64,000 nucleotides of DNA from Prevotella sp. Lineage in GTDB: Bacteria; Bacteroidota; Bacteroidia; Bacteroidales; Bacteroidaceae. A program made the translations under genes and the position numbers. Positions 54,901 to 61,818 of the stretch are shown one piece after another. The notes beneath the pieces were generated by a model that was not told where the DNA came from, did no database searches, and saw only the letters and a program-made list of their open reading frames with translations. The DNA is taken from positions 62,001 to 126,000 of the forward strand of contig SUYI01000003.1 of assembly GCA_015060485.1 (NCBI GenBank). The letters run 5' to 3'. Every line of letters starts with the position of its first letter. Position 1 is the first letter of the stretch.

Positions 54901-55606
54901 GGCTGATGCTGATGTAGAAAGCCTCCAGCGTCTGACCCGTCAGCGTGCGTCCGCTGCGGTCGTTGATGGTTGCCGACACCATCAGGGGCATCGCTGTGCC
55001 GCGACGTTCGTTGATGCGTTCGATGGCGTAGATGGCCGCCTTGGCGTTCAGCGCGTCAAAGCAGGTCTCCAACAGCAGCAGGTCCACACCCCCCGCTATC
55101 AGTGCCTCGGCCTGTTCCTCGTAGGCTGCCGCCATCTCGTCGAAGGCGATGCTCCGGCTGCCAGGGTCGTTCATGTCCGAGGCCAGTGAGAGCGATTTCG
55201 AGGTGGGTCCCATCGAACCTGCTACCCAGATGCGATGTCTGATGTCTGATGACTGATGGCTGAAGGCGTCTGCGGCTTGGCGGGCTATGCGGGCACCGGC
55301 CAGCGCCATCTCGCGAGCCTGTTCCTCGCAGCCGTACTCCTTCTGACTGATGCGGTTTGCCGAGAACGTGTTCGTTGTGATGATGTCCGCACCAGCCCCG
55401 ATATATTCCTCGTGAATCTGTCGGATTACCTCCGGAGCCGTCAGACACAGCACGTCGTTATTGCCCATCAGCGACACGGGCCACGCCTTCAGAGCCCCTT
55501 GGTGGTAGCTCTCTGCCGTTAGTCCCAGTGACTGAATCTTCGTGCCCATGGCACCGTCCAGAATCAGAATCCGTTCTCGTAAACTCGTTTCAATATTCAT
55601 TGACAT
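51986..55606 (-). CDS. metH: Cobalamin-dependent methionine synthase
   Basis: A 1,206-residue four-module enzyme. Order: homocysteine domain (ILDGAMGTKIQ; zinc ligands in GLNCSFG and GGCCGTDEEH), pterin-binding domain (FTNVGERTNVAGS, about 355-620), cap plus B12-binding domain (cobalt-ligating DVHDIGKNIVG, near 760), and the SAM-dependent reactivation domain (WRMFLLFWGFKGETL onward). It methylates homocysteine using 5-methyl-THF. Three loops appear enlarged by DNA repeats: SHQSSDIRH in module 1 and two LAGSASE insertions later. The start ATG overlaps the permease stop by 10 bp; the second ATG two codons on is also possible. Confidence 0.97.
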   Translation of the reverse strand: MSMNIETSLRERILILDGAMGTKIQSLGLTAESYHQGALKAWPVSLMGNNDVLCLTAPEVIRQIHEEYIGAGADIITTNTFSANRISQKEYGCEEQAREMALAGARIARQAADAFSHQSSDIRHRIWVAGSMGPTSKSLSLASDMNDPGSRSIAFDEMAAAYEEQAEALIAGGVDLLLLETCFDALNAKAAIYAIERINERRGTAMPLMVSATINDRSGRTLTGQTLEAFYISISHYPYLLSFGLNCSFGVTDLRTFVEQLSDRIPVYLSLYPNAGLPNEMGEYDELPSYTASHLHQMAEDGLLNIAGGCCGTDEEHIRAISEALQGLKPRQMPAADKRMWLSGLEPLLVDKETRNFTNVGERTNVAGSRKFARLIAEKKYDEALSVARNQIEGGAHIIDINMDDAMLDSQQEMQTFCRYVANDPGVSRAVLMIDSSDWATVLAGLKNAQGKCIVNSISLKNGEADFLSKARELRRLGAAVVVMAFDEEGQATTYERKIAIAERAYGLLTDIGFLPQDIIFDVNILSVGTGLKEHQTYGVDFIRAVGWIKQHLPLAKTSGGVSNLSFSFRGNNKVREAMHSVFLYHAIREGLDMAIVNPGMLQVYDDIEPTLLKAVEDVILNKDDEATERLITLAATVLAGSASEHPTAAPTADSWRNKTIEERLLHALSKGDNSHLVDDIPEALAKYGRPIDVIEQPLMQAMEHIGQLFGEGKMFLPQVVKSAKVMKDAVALLQPYIDEEQGVQKSERPCVVLATANGDVHDIGKNIVGIVLGCNGFDVVDLGVMVPGETILEETKKRKPCMVGISGLITPSLKEMELLCQLFQKEGLQVPIVVGGATTSPVHTAVKLAPLYDGCVVHGGDASQTSLLAKHLQMDAAATIAQIKAEQQTLRDAYEEHHAPLTPYAEANHKAPVLNDHEFHKLSGLSGMSEYSGPVDVADLLPLIDWRMFLLFWGFKGETLQQLLVNPEAERTLNEGKEYLQHAIEQGTIEVQTLLRFVPAKRRGNDIVIAGSSPDGHHVLAGSASEKNTTILPMLRSQSATGHYLCLADYYDEQHPTPLGLFTIVARPKQQPSDEAERLMSHAICARLTEAGAEWLTQSPVCRDSVATHRTAPLRVAFGYATCPDHSLKRIVFDLLDAERQLNVTLTDHYSIQPSTAICGLFICHPEARYFSVGRIDEEQLTDYCQRRGISVAEGEQLLSKYIAH
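52526..52546. repeat. 8-5-8 hairpin in metH (copy 1), encodes LAGSASE
   Basis: CTCGCTGG, loop CAGAA, CCAGCGAG. Identical over 21 bp to the copy at 53672 and in the same reading frame. It lies in a variable loop of the reactivation domain. Confidence 0.92.
53672..53692. repeat. 8-5-8 hairpin in metH (copy 2), encodes LAGSASE
   Basis: Same 21-bp palindrome as at 52526, located in the linker between the pterin-binding domain and the cobalamin cap. Confidence 0.92.
55234..55261. repeat. Four 7-bp units (GATGxCT) inside metH
   Basis: GATGTCT, GATGTCT, GATGACT, GATGGCT run without a gap and encode part of SHQSSDIRH in the homocysteine-binding module. Confidence 0.88.
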
Positions 55607-56919
55607 TTAGTTTTGCCTTTGAACGATTTCACCTTCATGCCCAGCTTGTCGGGCATAACGGCATTCAGCAGAATGCCTACGATGGCTGCAATAGCCAGGC
55701 CCGACAGATGGATGGGCCCCAGGGCGATATCGTCGTTGGCACCATATTTCACACCGATGGCAAGTACGAGGATGAGGGCTGCGACAAACACGTTGCGCGA
55801 ACTCTTCAGGTCGACCTTCTCCTCAACTAGGTTGCGCACACCAACGGCAGAAATCATACCATACAGGATGAGGCTCACACCACCGATGGTGGCAGCAGGC
55901 ATCAACTGTACCAGGCATGCAAACTTAGGACAGAAGGCCAGCACGATGGCCAGACAGGCTGCAATGCGTATCACCTTCGGGTCGAACACCTTGGTCAGGT
56001 TCAGCACACCTGTATTCTCGCCGTAAGTGGTGTTGGCTGGTGCGCCGAAGACGGATGCTACCGCTGTTGCCACACCGTCGCCCGTCAGCGTGCGGTGCAG
56101 GCCGGGCTCAGAGAGGTAGTCCTTGCCTACGGTAGAACTGATGGCAAACATATCGCCGATGTGCTCCATAATCGTTGCAAAAGCAATAGGCATGACGGCC
56201 AGAATGGTCGACAGCATCAGCGATGTGTTGCCGTCTTCAAACACAGCCAGTATCGTGTGGTCCTTCTCTATCGGGAAGCCCACCCATGCAGTCTCGCCAA
56301 GCGGTGAAAAGTCGACCTCACCCATACAGACAGCAACGACATACGACACGATGACACCCAGCAACACGGGAATAATCTTGACGATGCCCTTGCCCCAGAC
56401 GGACGCCACGATAACAGTCACTATCGACAGGATGGCCAGCAACCAGTTGGTCTGACAGTTGCTGATAGCCGATCCCGACAGCACCAGTCCAATGGCAATG
56501 ACGATAGGACCCGTGACGACGGGCGGGAAATACTGCAGAATCTTCTTCACGCCAAACGACCTGATCAGTGCCGCCATGACGAAATACATCAGTCCGGCAC
56601 ACGCCACGCCCAGACAAGCATAGTCCAACGCCAACGTCTCGGAGAGTCCTTGCGACATGCCCATCTCCTTCACCGAGGCATAGCCTCCGAGGAAGGCAAA
56701 CGAAGATCCCAGGAAGGCTGGCACATTCCACTTGGAAATAAAGTGGAAAATCAGCGTTCCGATACCTGCAAACAGCAACGTTACAGAAACATCCAAACCA
56801 GTAAGCAGCGGCACCAGCACCGTTGCCCCAAACATCGCAAACAAGTGTTGCACGCCCAGCACCATCATGCGTGGCATACCCAGCTGGCGCGCGTCGTAAA
56901 TAGCATTTTGTGGTTCCAT
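55597..56919 (-). CDS. uraA: Uracil/xanthine permease (NCS2/UraA family)
   Basis: A 440-residue membrane transporter with about 12-14 helices. LGVQHLFAMFGATVLVPLLTGL is the conserved first helix. FPPVVTGPIVIAIGLVLSG, PIAFATIMEHIGDM (substrate-binding Glu) and NTTYGENTGVLNLTKV (second substrate loop) match uracil permeases better than xanthine ones. It is a proton symporter for a nucleobase. The stop overlaps the metH start, so the transporter and metH are probably co-transcribed from the promoter at 56941. Confidence 0.9.
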   Translation of the reverse strand: MEPQNAIYDARQLGMPRMMVLGVQHLFAMFGATVLVPLLTGLDVSVTLLFAGIGTLIFHFISKWNVPAFLGSSFAFLGGYASVKEMGMSQGLSETLALDYACLGVACAGLMYFVMAALIRSFGVKKILQYFPPVVTGPIVIAIGLVLSGSAISNCQTNWLLAILSIVTVIVASVWGKGIVKIIPVLLGVIVSYVVAVCMGEVDFSPLGETAWVGFPIEKDHTILAVFEDGNTSLMLSTILAVMPIAFATIMEHIGDMFAISSTVGKDYLSEPGLHRTLTGDGVATAVASVFGAPANTTYGENTGVLNLTKVFDPKVIRIAACLAIVLAFCPKFACLVQLMPAATIGGVSLILYGMISAVGVRNLVEEKVDLKSSRNVFVAALILVLAIGVKYGANDDIALGPIHLSGLAIAAIVGILLNAVMPDKLGMKVKSFKGKTKCQ

Positions 56920-56940
56920 ATCGTGTTATATTTCGTCCTG

Positions 56941-56971
56941 CAAAGGTACGAATAAATGAGAAGAATACAAA
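56941..56971 (-). promoter_or_regulatory. Consensus promoter for uraA-metH-metF (TTTG-19 bp-TACCTTTG)
   Basis: On the minus strand TTTG (56968-56971) and TACCTTTG (56941-56948) are 19 bp apart, matching the Bacteroidota consensus. The leader to the uraA ATG would be about 15 nt. Confidence 0.82.
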
Positions 56972-56983
56972 ACATTTCTTTTG

Positions 56984-57075
56984 TTTTATCAATCATTGCC
57001 TTAGATTTATCAAACGTCGCCTTAGTTTTATCAATCATCGTCGTGGATTTAACAATCATTGCCTTAGTTTTAACT
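56984..57075. repeat. Four and a third 21-bp units upstream of uraA
   Basis: Units start at 56984, 57005, 57026, 57047 and 57068 (partial), each with (T/A)TTTA(T/A)CAA followed by CNTNG and usually CCTTAG. They begin 12 bp upstream of the uraA -33 element, where an activator site could lie. Twenty-one bases is two helical turns. Confidence 0.92.
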
Positions 57076-57078
57076 TTG

Positions 57079-57179
57079 CAAGCAACCTTCCTACCTTTTA
57101 CATAGGCGCTGGCAACCTTTTAGGCGGCACCTTCCTGTTTTTTACTACCAATCTCTTGCAACAAAGGGAAGGAAGTTTT
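57079..57179. other. Gene-free segment between repeat arrays
   Basis: No credible gene is seen. It contains two GCAACCTT motifs (about 57082 and 57112) and starts just after a TAACTTTG at 57071-57078, which could be a plus-strand -7 element with no gene in front of it. Together with the arrays on both sides it makes up the 378-bp gene-free interval 56920-57297. Confidence 0.5.
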
Positions 57180-57241
57180 AGTCCGTCCTTGCGGACTATG
57201 AGTCCGCTACAGACGGACTGCGAGTCCGAAGCCTTCGGACT
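57180..57241. repeat. Triple REP-like hairpin cluster (AGTCCG...CGGACT x3)
   Basis: Three consecutive palindromes share arms AGTCCG/CGGACT: 57180-57197 (6-nt loop), 57201-57219 (7-nt loop) and 57223-57241, where the stem extends to AGTCCGAA/TTCGGACT with a 3-nt loop. Spacing is 21-22 bp. They lie 57 bp downstream of the TPR gene stop and may end its transcript, but lack a U-tract on that strand. Confidence 0.9.
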
Positions 57242-57297
57242 GGATGTTTGGGTTAATCGGACGGGTTGTGAGATGTGTAGGGCAGCGTGGCATGCTT

Positions 57298-58752
57298 CTA
57301 TGTGAGATGACTGGCTGTGGCTATACCAGACGCATCGATAGCCTCGTCGGCAATCTGCTCGGGCGATAGTTGGTCGTTGCGCTCGATGATGGTCTGGCTG
57401 TTGGCTTCCGACAGCCGTCGGTAGGCGTCCTCCAGCCGTCGGTAGGCATTCTCCAAACGTACTGCTGCACGATGGCGGAAGAAGATGAATAGTCCCAGTC
57501 CGAGGATGACAAGCAGCAACATGAAGAAAATGGTCAAGAAACGCTGATGCTGAAGGAAGGCCTTTTGCTCCATGAATTCCGACTCTTTTTGCTTGATGTC
57601 GTAGATGGTAGCCAATTCCAGTGCAGTGTTTCTGCGTTCCCAGACGATGGCTGAATCGAGTGCACTGCAAATCCATGCGCCGATGGCGATGACTGAGTCT
57701 ATGCGGTGGGCTCCCACATTCGCCTGGTATTTCGGTAACAGATAGGTCTGGATATTGTCCAGCGTCAGTTTCATGTCATAGCGGGCAAGCTGCTGTTCCA
57801 ATACGCTGAACTTGTCGGCAGCCTCGTCCCAGCGGCGGGCAGCTGTCAGGTAGCTCGTCGCCTCAATCTGTCCGTCGGCAGTCTTGGCATAGCGTGTGTT
57901 GTTGGCCACCCGGTAGGCCTGCAGCGCCTCTTCCTTACGTCCCAAGCCTTCCAGGATACAGCCGCGATAGAAGTTCAGTCGCGCCCATTGCTTGTCATAG
58001 AAGGCATCGTCAGCTTGCGGGTGCTGGCGATAGCGTTTCAAGATGCTGTCGAAACGGTCCGCCCATTCGTTGGCTTCTTTGTAGTTGTTGGTCTGTATAT
58101 AGGCATCGGTAATGGTGATGATACCCGCTATGGAACTGGTATAATCGGCAATGTTGTCGTCGGTATCAATAGTCTGTAGATAGCACTCGTAGGCCAGCGA
58201 ATAGCTGTTGGCAGCATCCTGTTTGTTGCCGAGTTTCAACTGGCAGTTACCCACGAAGGTCTGCAGGTTGGCATTGTCCGTGTTCATGGTGTAGTCACGC
58301 TCTTTCAGCAGCTGGATGGCAGGCATTGCCACACGCATCGTCCCTTCGTAGTCTAGTTTCATATTCAGCAGTCCTGCCAGTCGGTTGGCTGATTTGGCAT
58401 AATACTTCAATGCGTCGGCATCGTCGACAGGCTGGGCGATGGCGCGTTTCCACTCCATCTCGGCCATACGCATCTTACGCAACCGCGAGTAGGCATAGCC
58501 TCGCCAGTACGACGCTTTCAGCTCCGACAGCGATCCCGTCTGCTGGTGCAAATCGGCCAGCGACAGAATGCGTTCGTAGTCGTGTATCTTGTAGGCAGCG
58601 TTAATCAGACTGTCGCCTTCTGTTCCCAGATGGTCCGTCTGCTGCTGTTCGTTACACGCCGTCAGCACCAGCAGGACGCTGACCATCAGCGTCATCAGTC
58701 CTAAGCGGCGTTTCATGCGATACAAGGGTTGTCTCATATTTCTTGCTATCAT
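57298..58752 (-). CDS. TPR lipoprotein with membrane helix and C-terminal coiled coil, no output domain
   Basis: A 484-residue protein. The signal sequence MKRRLGLMTLMVSVLLVLTAC is a lipobox; the ORF starts 12 residues earlier, so a start at a later ATG (MRQPLYR or MKRRLG) is likely. Residues 40-350 are TPR-like helices (EALQAYRVANNTRYAKTADG, GNKQDAANSYSLAYECY). A membrane helix (FLTIFFMLLLVILGLGLFIFF, about 405-425) is followed by a heptad coiled coil (ENAYRRLEDAYRRLSEA). In related proteins such a helix leads into a phosphatase or helix-turn-helix domain; here the chain stops about 35 residues later. It resembles the TPR part of the upstream phosphatase and follows it by 6 bp. A partner or duplicate sensor is inferred. 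Confidence 0.75.
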   Translation of the reverse strand: MIARNMRQPLYRMKRRLGLMTLMVSVLLVLTACNEQQQTDHLGTEGDSLINAAYKIHDYERILSLADLHQQTGSLSELKASYWRGYAYSRLRKMRMAEMEWKRAIAQPVDDADALKYYAKSANRLAGLLNMKLDYEGTMRVAMPAIQLLKERDYTMNTDNANLQTFVGNCQLKLGNKQDAANSYSLAYECYLQTIDTDDNIADYTSSIAGIITITDAYIQTNNYKEANEWADRFDSILKRYRQHPQADDAFYDKQWARLNFYRGCILEGLGRKEEALQAYRVANNTRYAKTADGQIEATSYLTAARRWDEAADKFSVLEQQLARYDMKLTLDNIQTYLLPKYQANVGAHRIDSVIAIGAWICSALDSAIVWERRNTALELATIYDIKQKESEFMEQKAFLQHQRFLTIFFMLLLVILGLGLFIFFRHRAAVRLENAYRRLEDAYRRLSEANSQTIIERNDQLSPEQIADEAIDASGIATASHLT

Positions 58753-58758
58753 CTTCTG

Positions 58759-61700
58759 TTAATTCACTTCAATACACATCATCGTCAGGTCGTCGTTCGG
58801 ATCGGCGCCGTTGCGGTGGCGTTCCACCTCGGCGGTCAGTGTCTCGATGACTTGGCGGGCGCTGTCAAACTGCGTATGACGCAGGATGTCCAACAGGTGT
58901 TCGTCACCAAACTGTTCCTGCTGGCTGTTCTCGGCCTCGTTCAATCCGTCGGTATAGAAGAACAACGGGCGGCCCTTGATGGTGTCCAGTTCTTCACCCT
59001 CGAATTCTAGTCCAGGCCATAGACCGATGGGGGCGTTGGCATTCATCTCCAGGAAGTTCCCGTGGTCTGCGTCGCCGCCAATGACGGGTGGGTTGTGGCC
59101 TGCGTTACAGAACGACATGTGACCCGTCGTCAGGTTGATGACGCCAAGGAAGAACGTGACGAACATGCCGCTCTCGTTGTTATCGCCCGACAGGGTATTG
59201 TTCATCAGCGTACATATTTCGGCCGGAGCCATGCCTTGCGAGGCCAGTGTCTGGAACAGACTCGTGGCCTGGGCCATAAAGAGTGAGGCAGGCACTCCCT
59301 TGCCTGATACGTCGCCAATGGCAAAATACAGGCTGTCGTCTTTCAGCACGAAGCCGTACAGGTCGCCGCCTACCTCACGGGCAGGGGTCATTGCTGCGTA
59401 CATGTCGAGTCCAGAGCGTATGGGGAAGTCGTGGGGCACCATAGACATCTGTATGTCGCGGGCAATCTGCAGTTCACCCTCGATGCGTTCCTGGGCGGCC
59501 TTTATCTTCGACAGGCGCTTCGCAGCGCGCACTCTGTATATGGTGAAGATGATGAAGAAGACCACCATCGCCACGAAGATAATACCCATCCAGAACAGTC
59601 GCTGCTGCGACAGCTCGGCTTCCTGATGTGCTATCTTTTCTTCCTTCTGCTGCGTTTCGTAGATGACTGCCAACTCCTCGGCATCGCTGCGGTGCTGGTA
59701 CTCCAAAACAGAGTCCAGCAGTTCTATGATTTCTGTGGCTTTTTTGAGGGCTTCGTCCTTGCGCCCGGTTTCCATCAGTGCATTGAAGATTGACGCAGGA
59801 GTTTCACGCAGATAGTCTATCGATAGGGATACATCGCCGGACTTCTCCAGTGAGTCGGCAGTTGCCAACAGCTTAAGCAGCTTTTCCCACTGTTGGGTGA
59901 TGCTCATATAGGACATTTGGTCATAGAGACCGGTATAGCCCTTGGCATAGTCTGTATTCAGAAAGTCGCGGTAAACGGCAGCAGCCTCGTCAGGATGATG
60001 GGACATATATAGGCTGATGGCTTTGTTTTTAAGCATCCTGCCATAATAAGATTCATAGGTCTCCATGCTTGCATCGGTGCCAGCATAGCCTTCAAGTCCC
60101 TGTTCCATCATATTCAGCCAAGGGGTGATCTGGTCGTATTCATGTCGGTCAAGAAGTGTATTGATGTTGTTGGCGGCCATGACGATGCAACTCTCATGTA
60201 CGCCCCACTCTTCCGGATGGGCGATAGCCAACGCTAGGGCAGTTTCACGGGCTTTATTCAGCGTGACGGTTGCCTCTTTGTCGTGATGCAGTTTCCGTTG
60301 TCCGTAGCCGATGAGTCCCAGGTAGTTGTTCGCCCAGCATTGCCCCATGACGCTTGTATCCTGGCAGGCTTTCTGATAGGCATTGGTGGCTAAGCTGATG
60401 GCCTCGTCAACGTTGTTAGTGTTATAGTTGATGGTGATCAGCATGTTATGTGCCTTATAATACTGGTAGGACGCGTCCTTCGGCCAGTCGTCAGTGGCAA
60501 CAGCTTTCTTCAGGTACATCTGGGCCAAACGGAACTTCTCGCGGTCGTTATAGTAGTCGGCTCGCCAGTAGTCTGCTTCCTGGGGTGTCATGTCGGAGAC
60601 TTTAGCCAGACTGTCGAGACGTTCAAAATAGCGGGGGTCGTCGGCATAGCCCATATCGATAATCTGGCGTCTGGCCTGTCTTAACAGTTCTTTACGGGCC
60701 TCACTGCCTGGTTGCTTTTGTGTTTTGTCTGCAGGACCTTTACTGCACGCAACGATGCCCAGCGTCACCATCAGGATCAGCATTGCCGATAGTTGCTGGT
60801 ATCGGTGTTTCGACAGGTAGTTCCAAAGGGGGGTAAGCATCATAACTATGGATATGAAGATGAATAATAAGAGTATGCATGCCAACAGGTAGAAGTCCTT
60901 CATCAGCACGAAGTCCTGGCATACCAGTGCCAGACTCCATCCCGTACGTCCGAAAGGCATATAGAACACGTGGCTCTTCACCCCGTCGAACAGCAGTCCC
61001 TGCTGTCCCGTTTCTCCGCCAATCATCGCCCTGCCCAGTCGCATCAGCTCTGGGTGGTCGCCTTCCAGCGTGGGCGTCAGGATGCTCTCTGTCAGCAGCC
61101 GTGTGCTGTCAGGATGTACGATGTAGGTTCCACCTCTGCCCAGCAGCATGCAGTACGACTTCGGGAACGGATGACGGGCGAGGATGGTGTCCGACAACGA
61201 TTTCAGGGGCACGTCCACCGACAGCACACCAATGGTCTGCCCCTTGCTGTCGTACAGTGGCTGACAAAACGATGTCATCACCTCCTTCACGATGATGCCG
61301 TCGGTATTCGGTTCCGAGAAAGGTTCTATCCAGTATTTCTTGTTTAGCTGACGGGGAATCAGATACCAGTCCATGCAGAAGTACTGGTAGCCGTCGTCAC
61401 CCTCCTGTTCGGTCACGATGCTGTCGCCGCGATTATAGGAATAGGCCGAGAAATATTTGCCTTTCTCTTTGAAGAAGTACGGCTCGAACGATATGCTGCA
61501 GCCCTTCAGCATCGGGTGCTCCTGCAGAATCTGCTTACTCAAATCGAACATGGCGTCCGCACTGTCCAGCTTGTGTTCAATCAGCGATACATAGGTGTCG
61601 GCAGCAGTCTGAATGTCATTGATCATCACGAACGACTCTCTGACAGCCGACTTCAGCGACTTGACAGCGGTGTCCATGGTGTGGCGCTGCATGTAGGCGT

Positions 61701-61791
61701 GACTTTTATACAGTGCTACGCTGAAGCCCATCGCCAGCAATAAACCCACTGCTGCCAACAGCCATTCGTATTTCTTCATCAGCTCCTTCAT
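58759..61791 (-). CDS. Cache-TPR-PP2C (SpoIIE/RsbU-type) serine phosphatase, likely gene fusion
   Basis: A 1,010-residue protein. Helix 1 (WLLAAVGLLLAMGFSVALY) and helix 2 (LLACILLLFIFISIVMML, about 300-318) bracket a periplasmic dCache domain (YFSAYSYNRGDSI, VMTSFCQPLYDSKGQTIGVLSVDV). A third hydrophobic segment ends in a perfect lipobox (MVTLGIVAC, Cys349), followed by TPR helices (residues 365-700), another helix (LFWMGIIFVAMVVFFIIFTI), a coiled coil and the PP2C domain (DIQMSMVPHDFP, GGDLYGFVLKDDSLYFAIGDVSGKGVPASLFMA, FFYTDGLNEAEN). It probably dephosphorylates an anti-sigma-antagonist-like partner in response to a periplasmic ligand. The start may be the second ATG (MKKYEW). Confidence 0.88.
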   Translation of the reverse strand: MKELMKKYEWLLAAVGLLLAMGFSVALYKSHAYMQRHTMDTAVKSLKSAVRESFVMINDIQTAADTYVSLIEHKLDSADAMFDLSKQILQEHPMLKGCSISFEPYFFKEKGKYFSAYSYNRGDSIVTEQEGDDGYQYFCMDWYLIPRQLNKKYWIEPFSEPNTDGIIVKEVMTSFCQPLYDSKGQTIGVLSVDVPLKSLSDTILARHPFPKSYCMLLGRGGTYIVHPDSTRLLTESILTPTLEGDHPELMRLGRAMIGGETGQQGLLFDGVKSHVFYMPFGRTGWSLALVCQDFVLMKDFYLLACILLLFIFISIVMMLTPLWNYLSKHRYQQLSAMLILMVTLGIVACSKGPADKTQKQPGSEARKELLRQARRQIIDMGYADDPRYFERLDSLAKVSDMTPQEADYWRADYYNDREKFRLAQMYLKKAVATDDWPKDASYQYYKAHNMLITINYNTNNVDEAISLATNAYQKACQDTSVMGQCWANNYLGLIGYGQRKLHHDKEATVTLNKARETALALAIAHPEEWGVHESCIVMAANNINTLLDRHEYDQITPWLNMMEQGLEGYAGTDASMETYESYYGRMLKNKAISLYMSHHPDEAAAVYRDFLNTDYAKGYTGLYDQMSYMSITQQWEKLLKLLATADSLEKSGDVSLSIDYLRETPASIFNALMETGRKDEALKKATEIIELLDSVLEYQHRSDAEELAVIYETQQKEEKIAHQEAELSQQRLFWMGIIFVAMVVFFIIFTIYRVRAAKRLSKIKAAQERIEGELQIARDIQMSMVPHDFPIRSGLDMYAAMTPAREVGGDLYGFVLKDDSLYFAIGDVSGKGVPASLFMAQATSLFQTLASQGMAPAEICTLMNNTLSGDNNESGMFVTFFLGVINLTTGHMSFCNAGHNPPVIGGDADHGNFLEMNANAPIGLWPGLEFEGEELDTIKGRPLFFYTDGLNEAENSQQEQFGDEHLLDILRHTQFDSARQVIETLTAEVERHRNGADPNDDLTMMCIEVN

Positions 61792-61818
61792 CTTACCTCT
61801 TACTTCTTACCTCTCACC
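61791..61818. repeat. Four 7-bp units (TCTTACC) spanning a stop/start junction
   Basis: TCTTACC, TCTTACT, TCTTACC, TCTCACC run without a gap. On the coding (minus) strand the array encodes the last residues and stop of the NMT1-like gene, supplies purine-rich AAGAGG before the phosphatase start, and ends at its ATG. Confidence 0.9.

Noticed and set aside
56984-57241. CRISPR-like array
   Set aside because: The 21-bp units are contiguous without unique spacers, and the three hairpins have only 6-nt shared arms. No cas gene is present.
56865-57305. Short ORFs across the 21-bp array (64 aa minus, 131 aa plus)
   Set aside because: They arise because 21 is a multiple of three, so the array stays open in every frame without a stop. 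One overlaps the uraA start and promoter, and neither has a family match.
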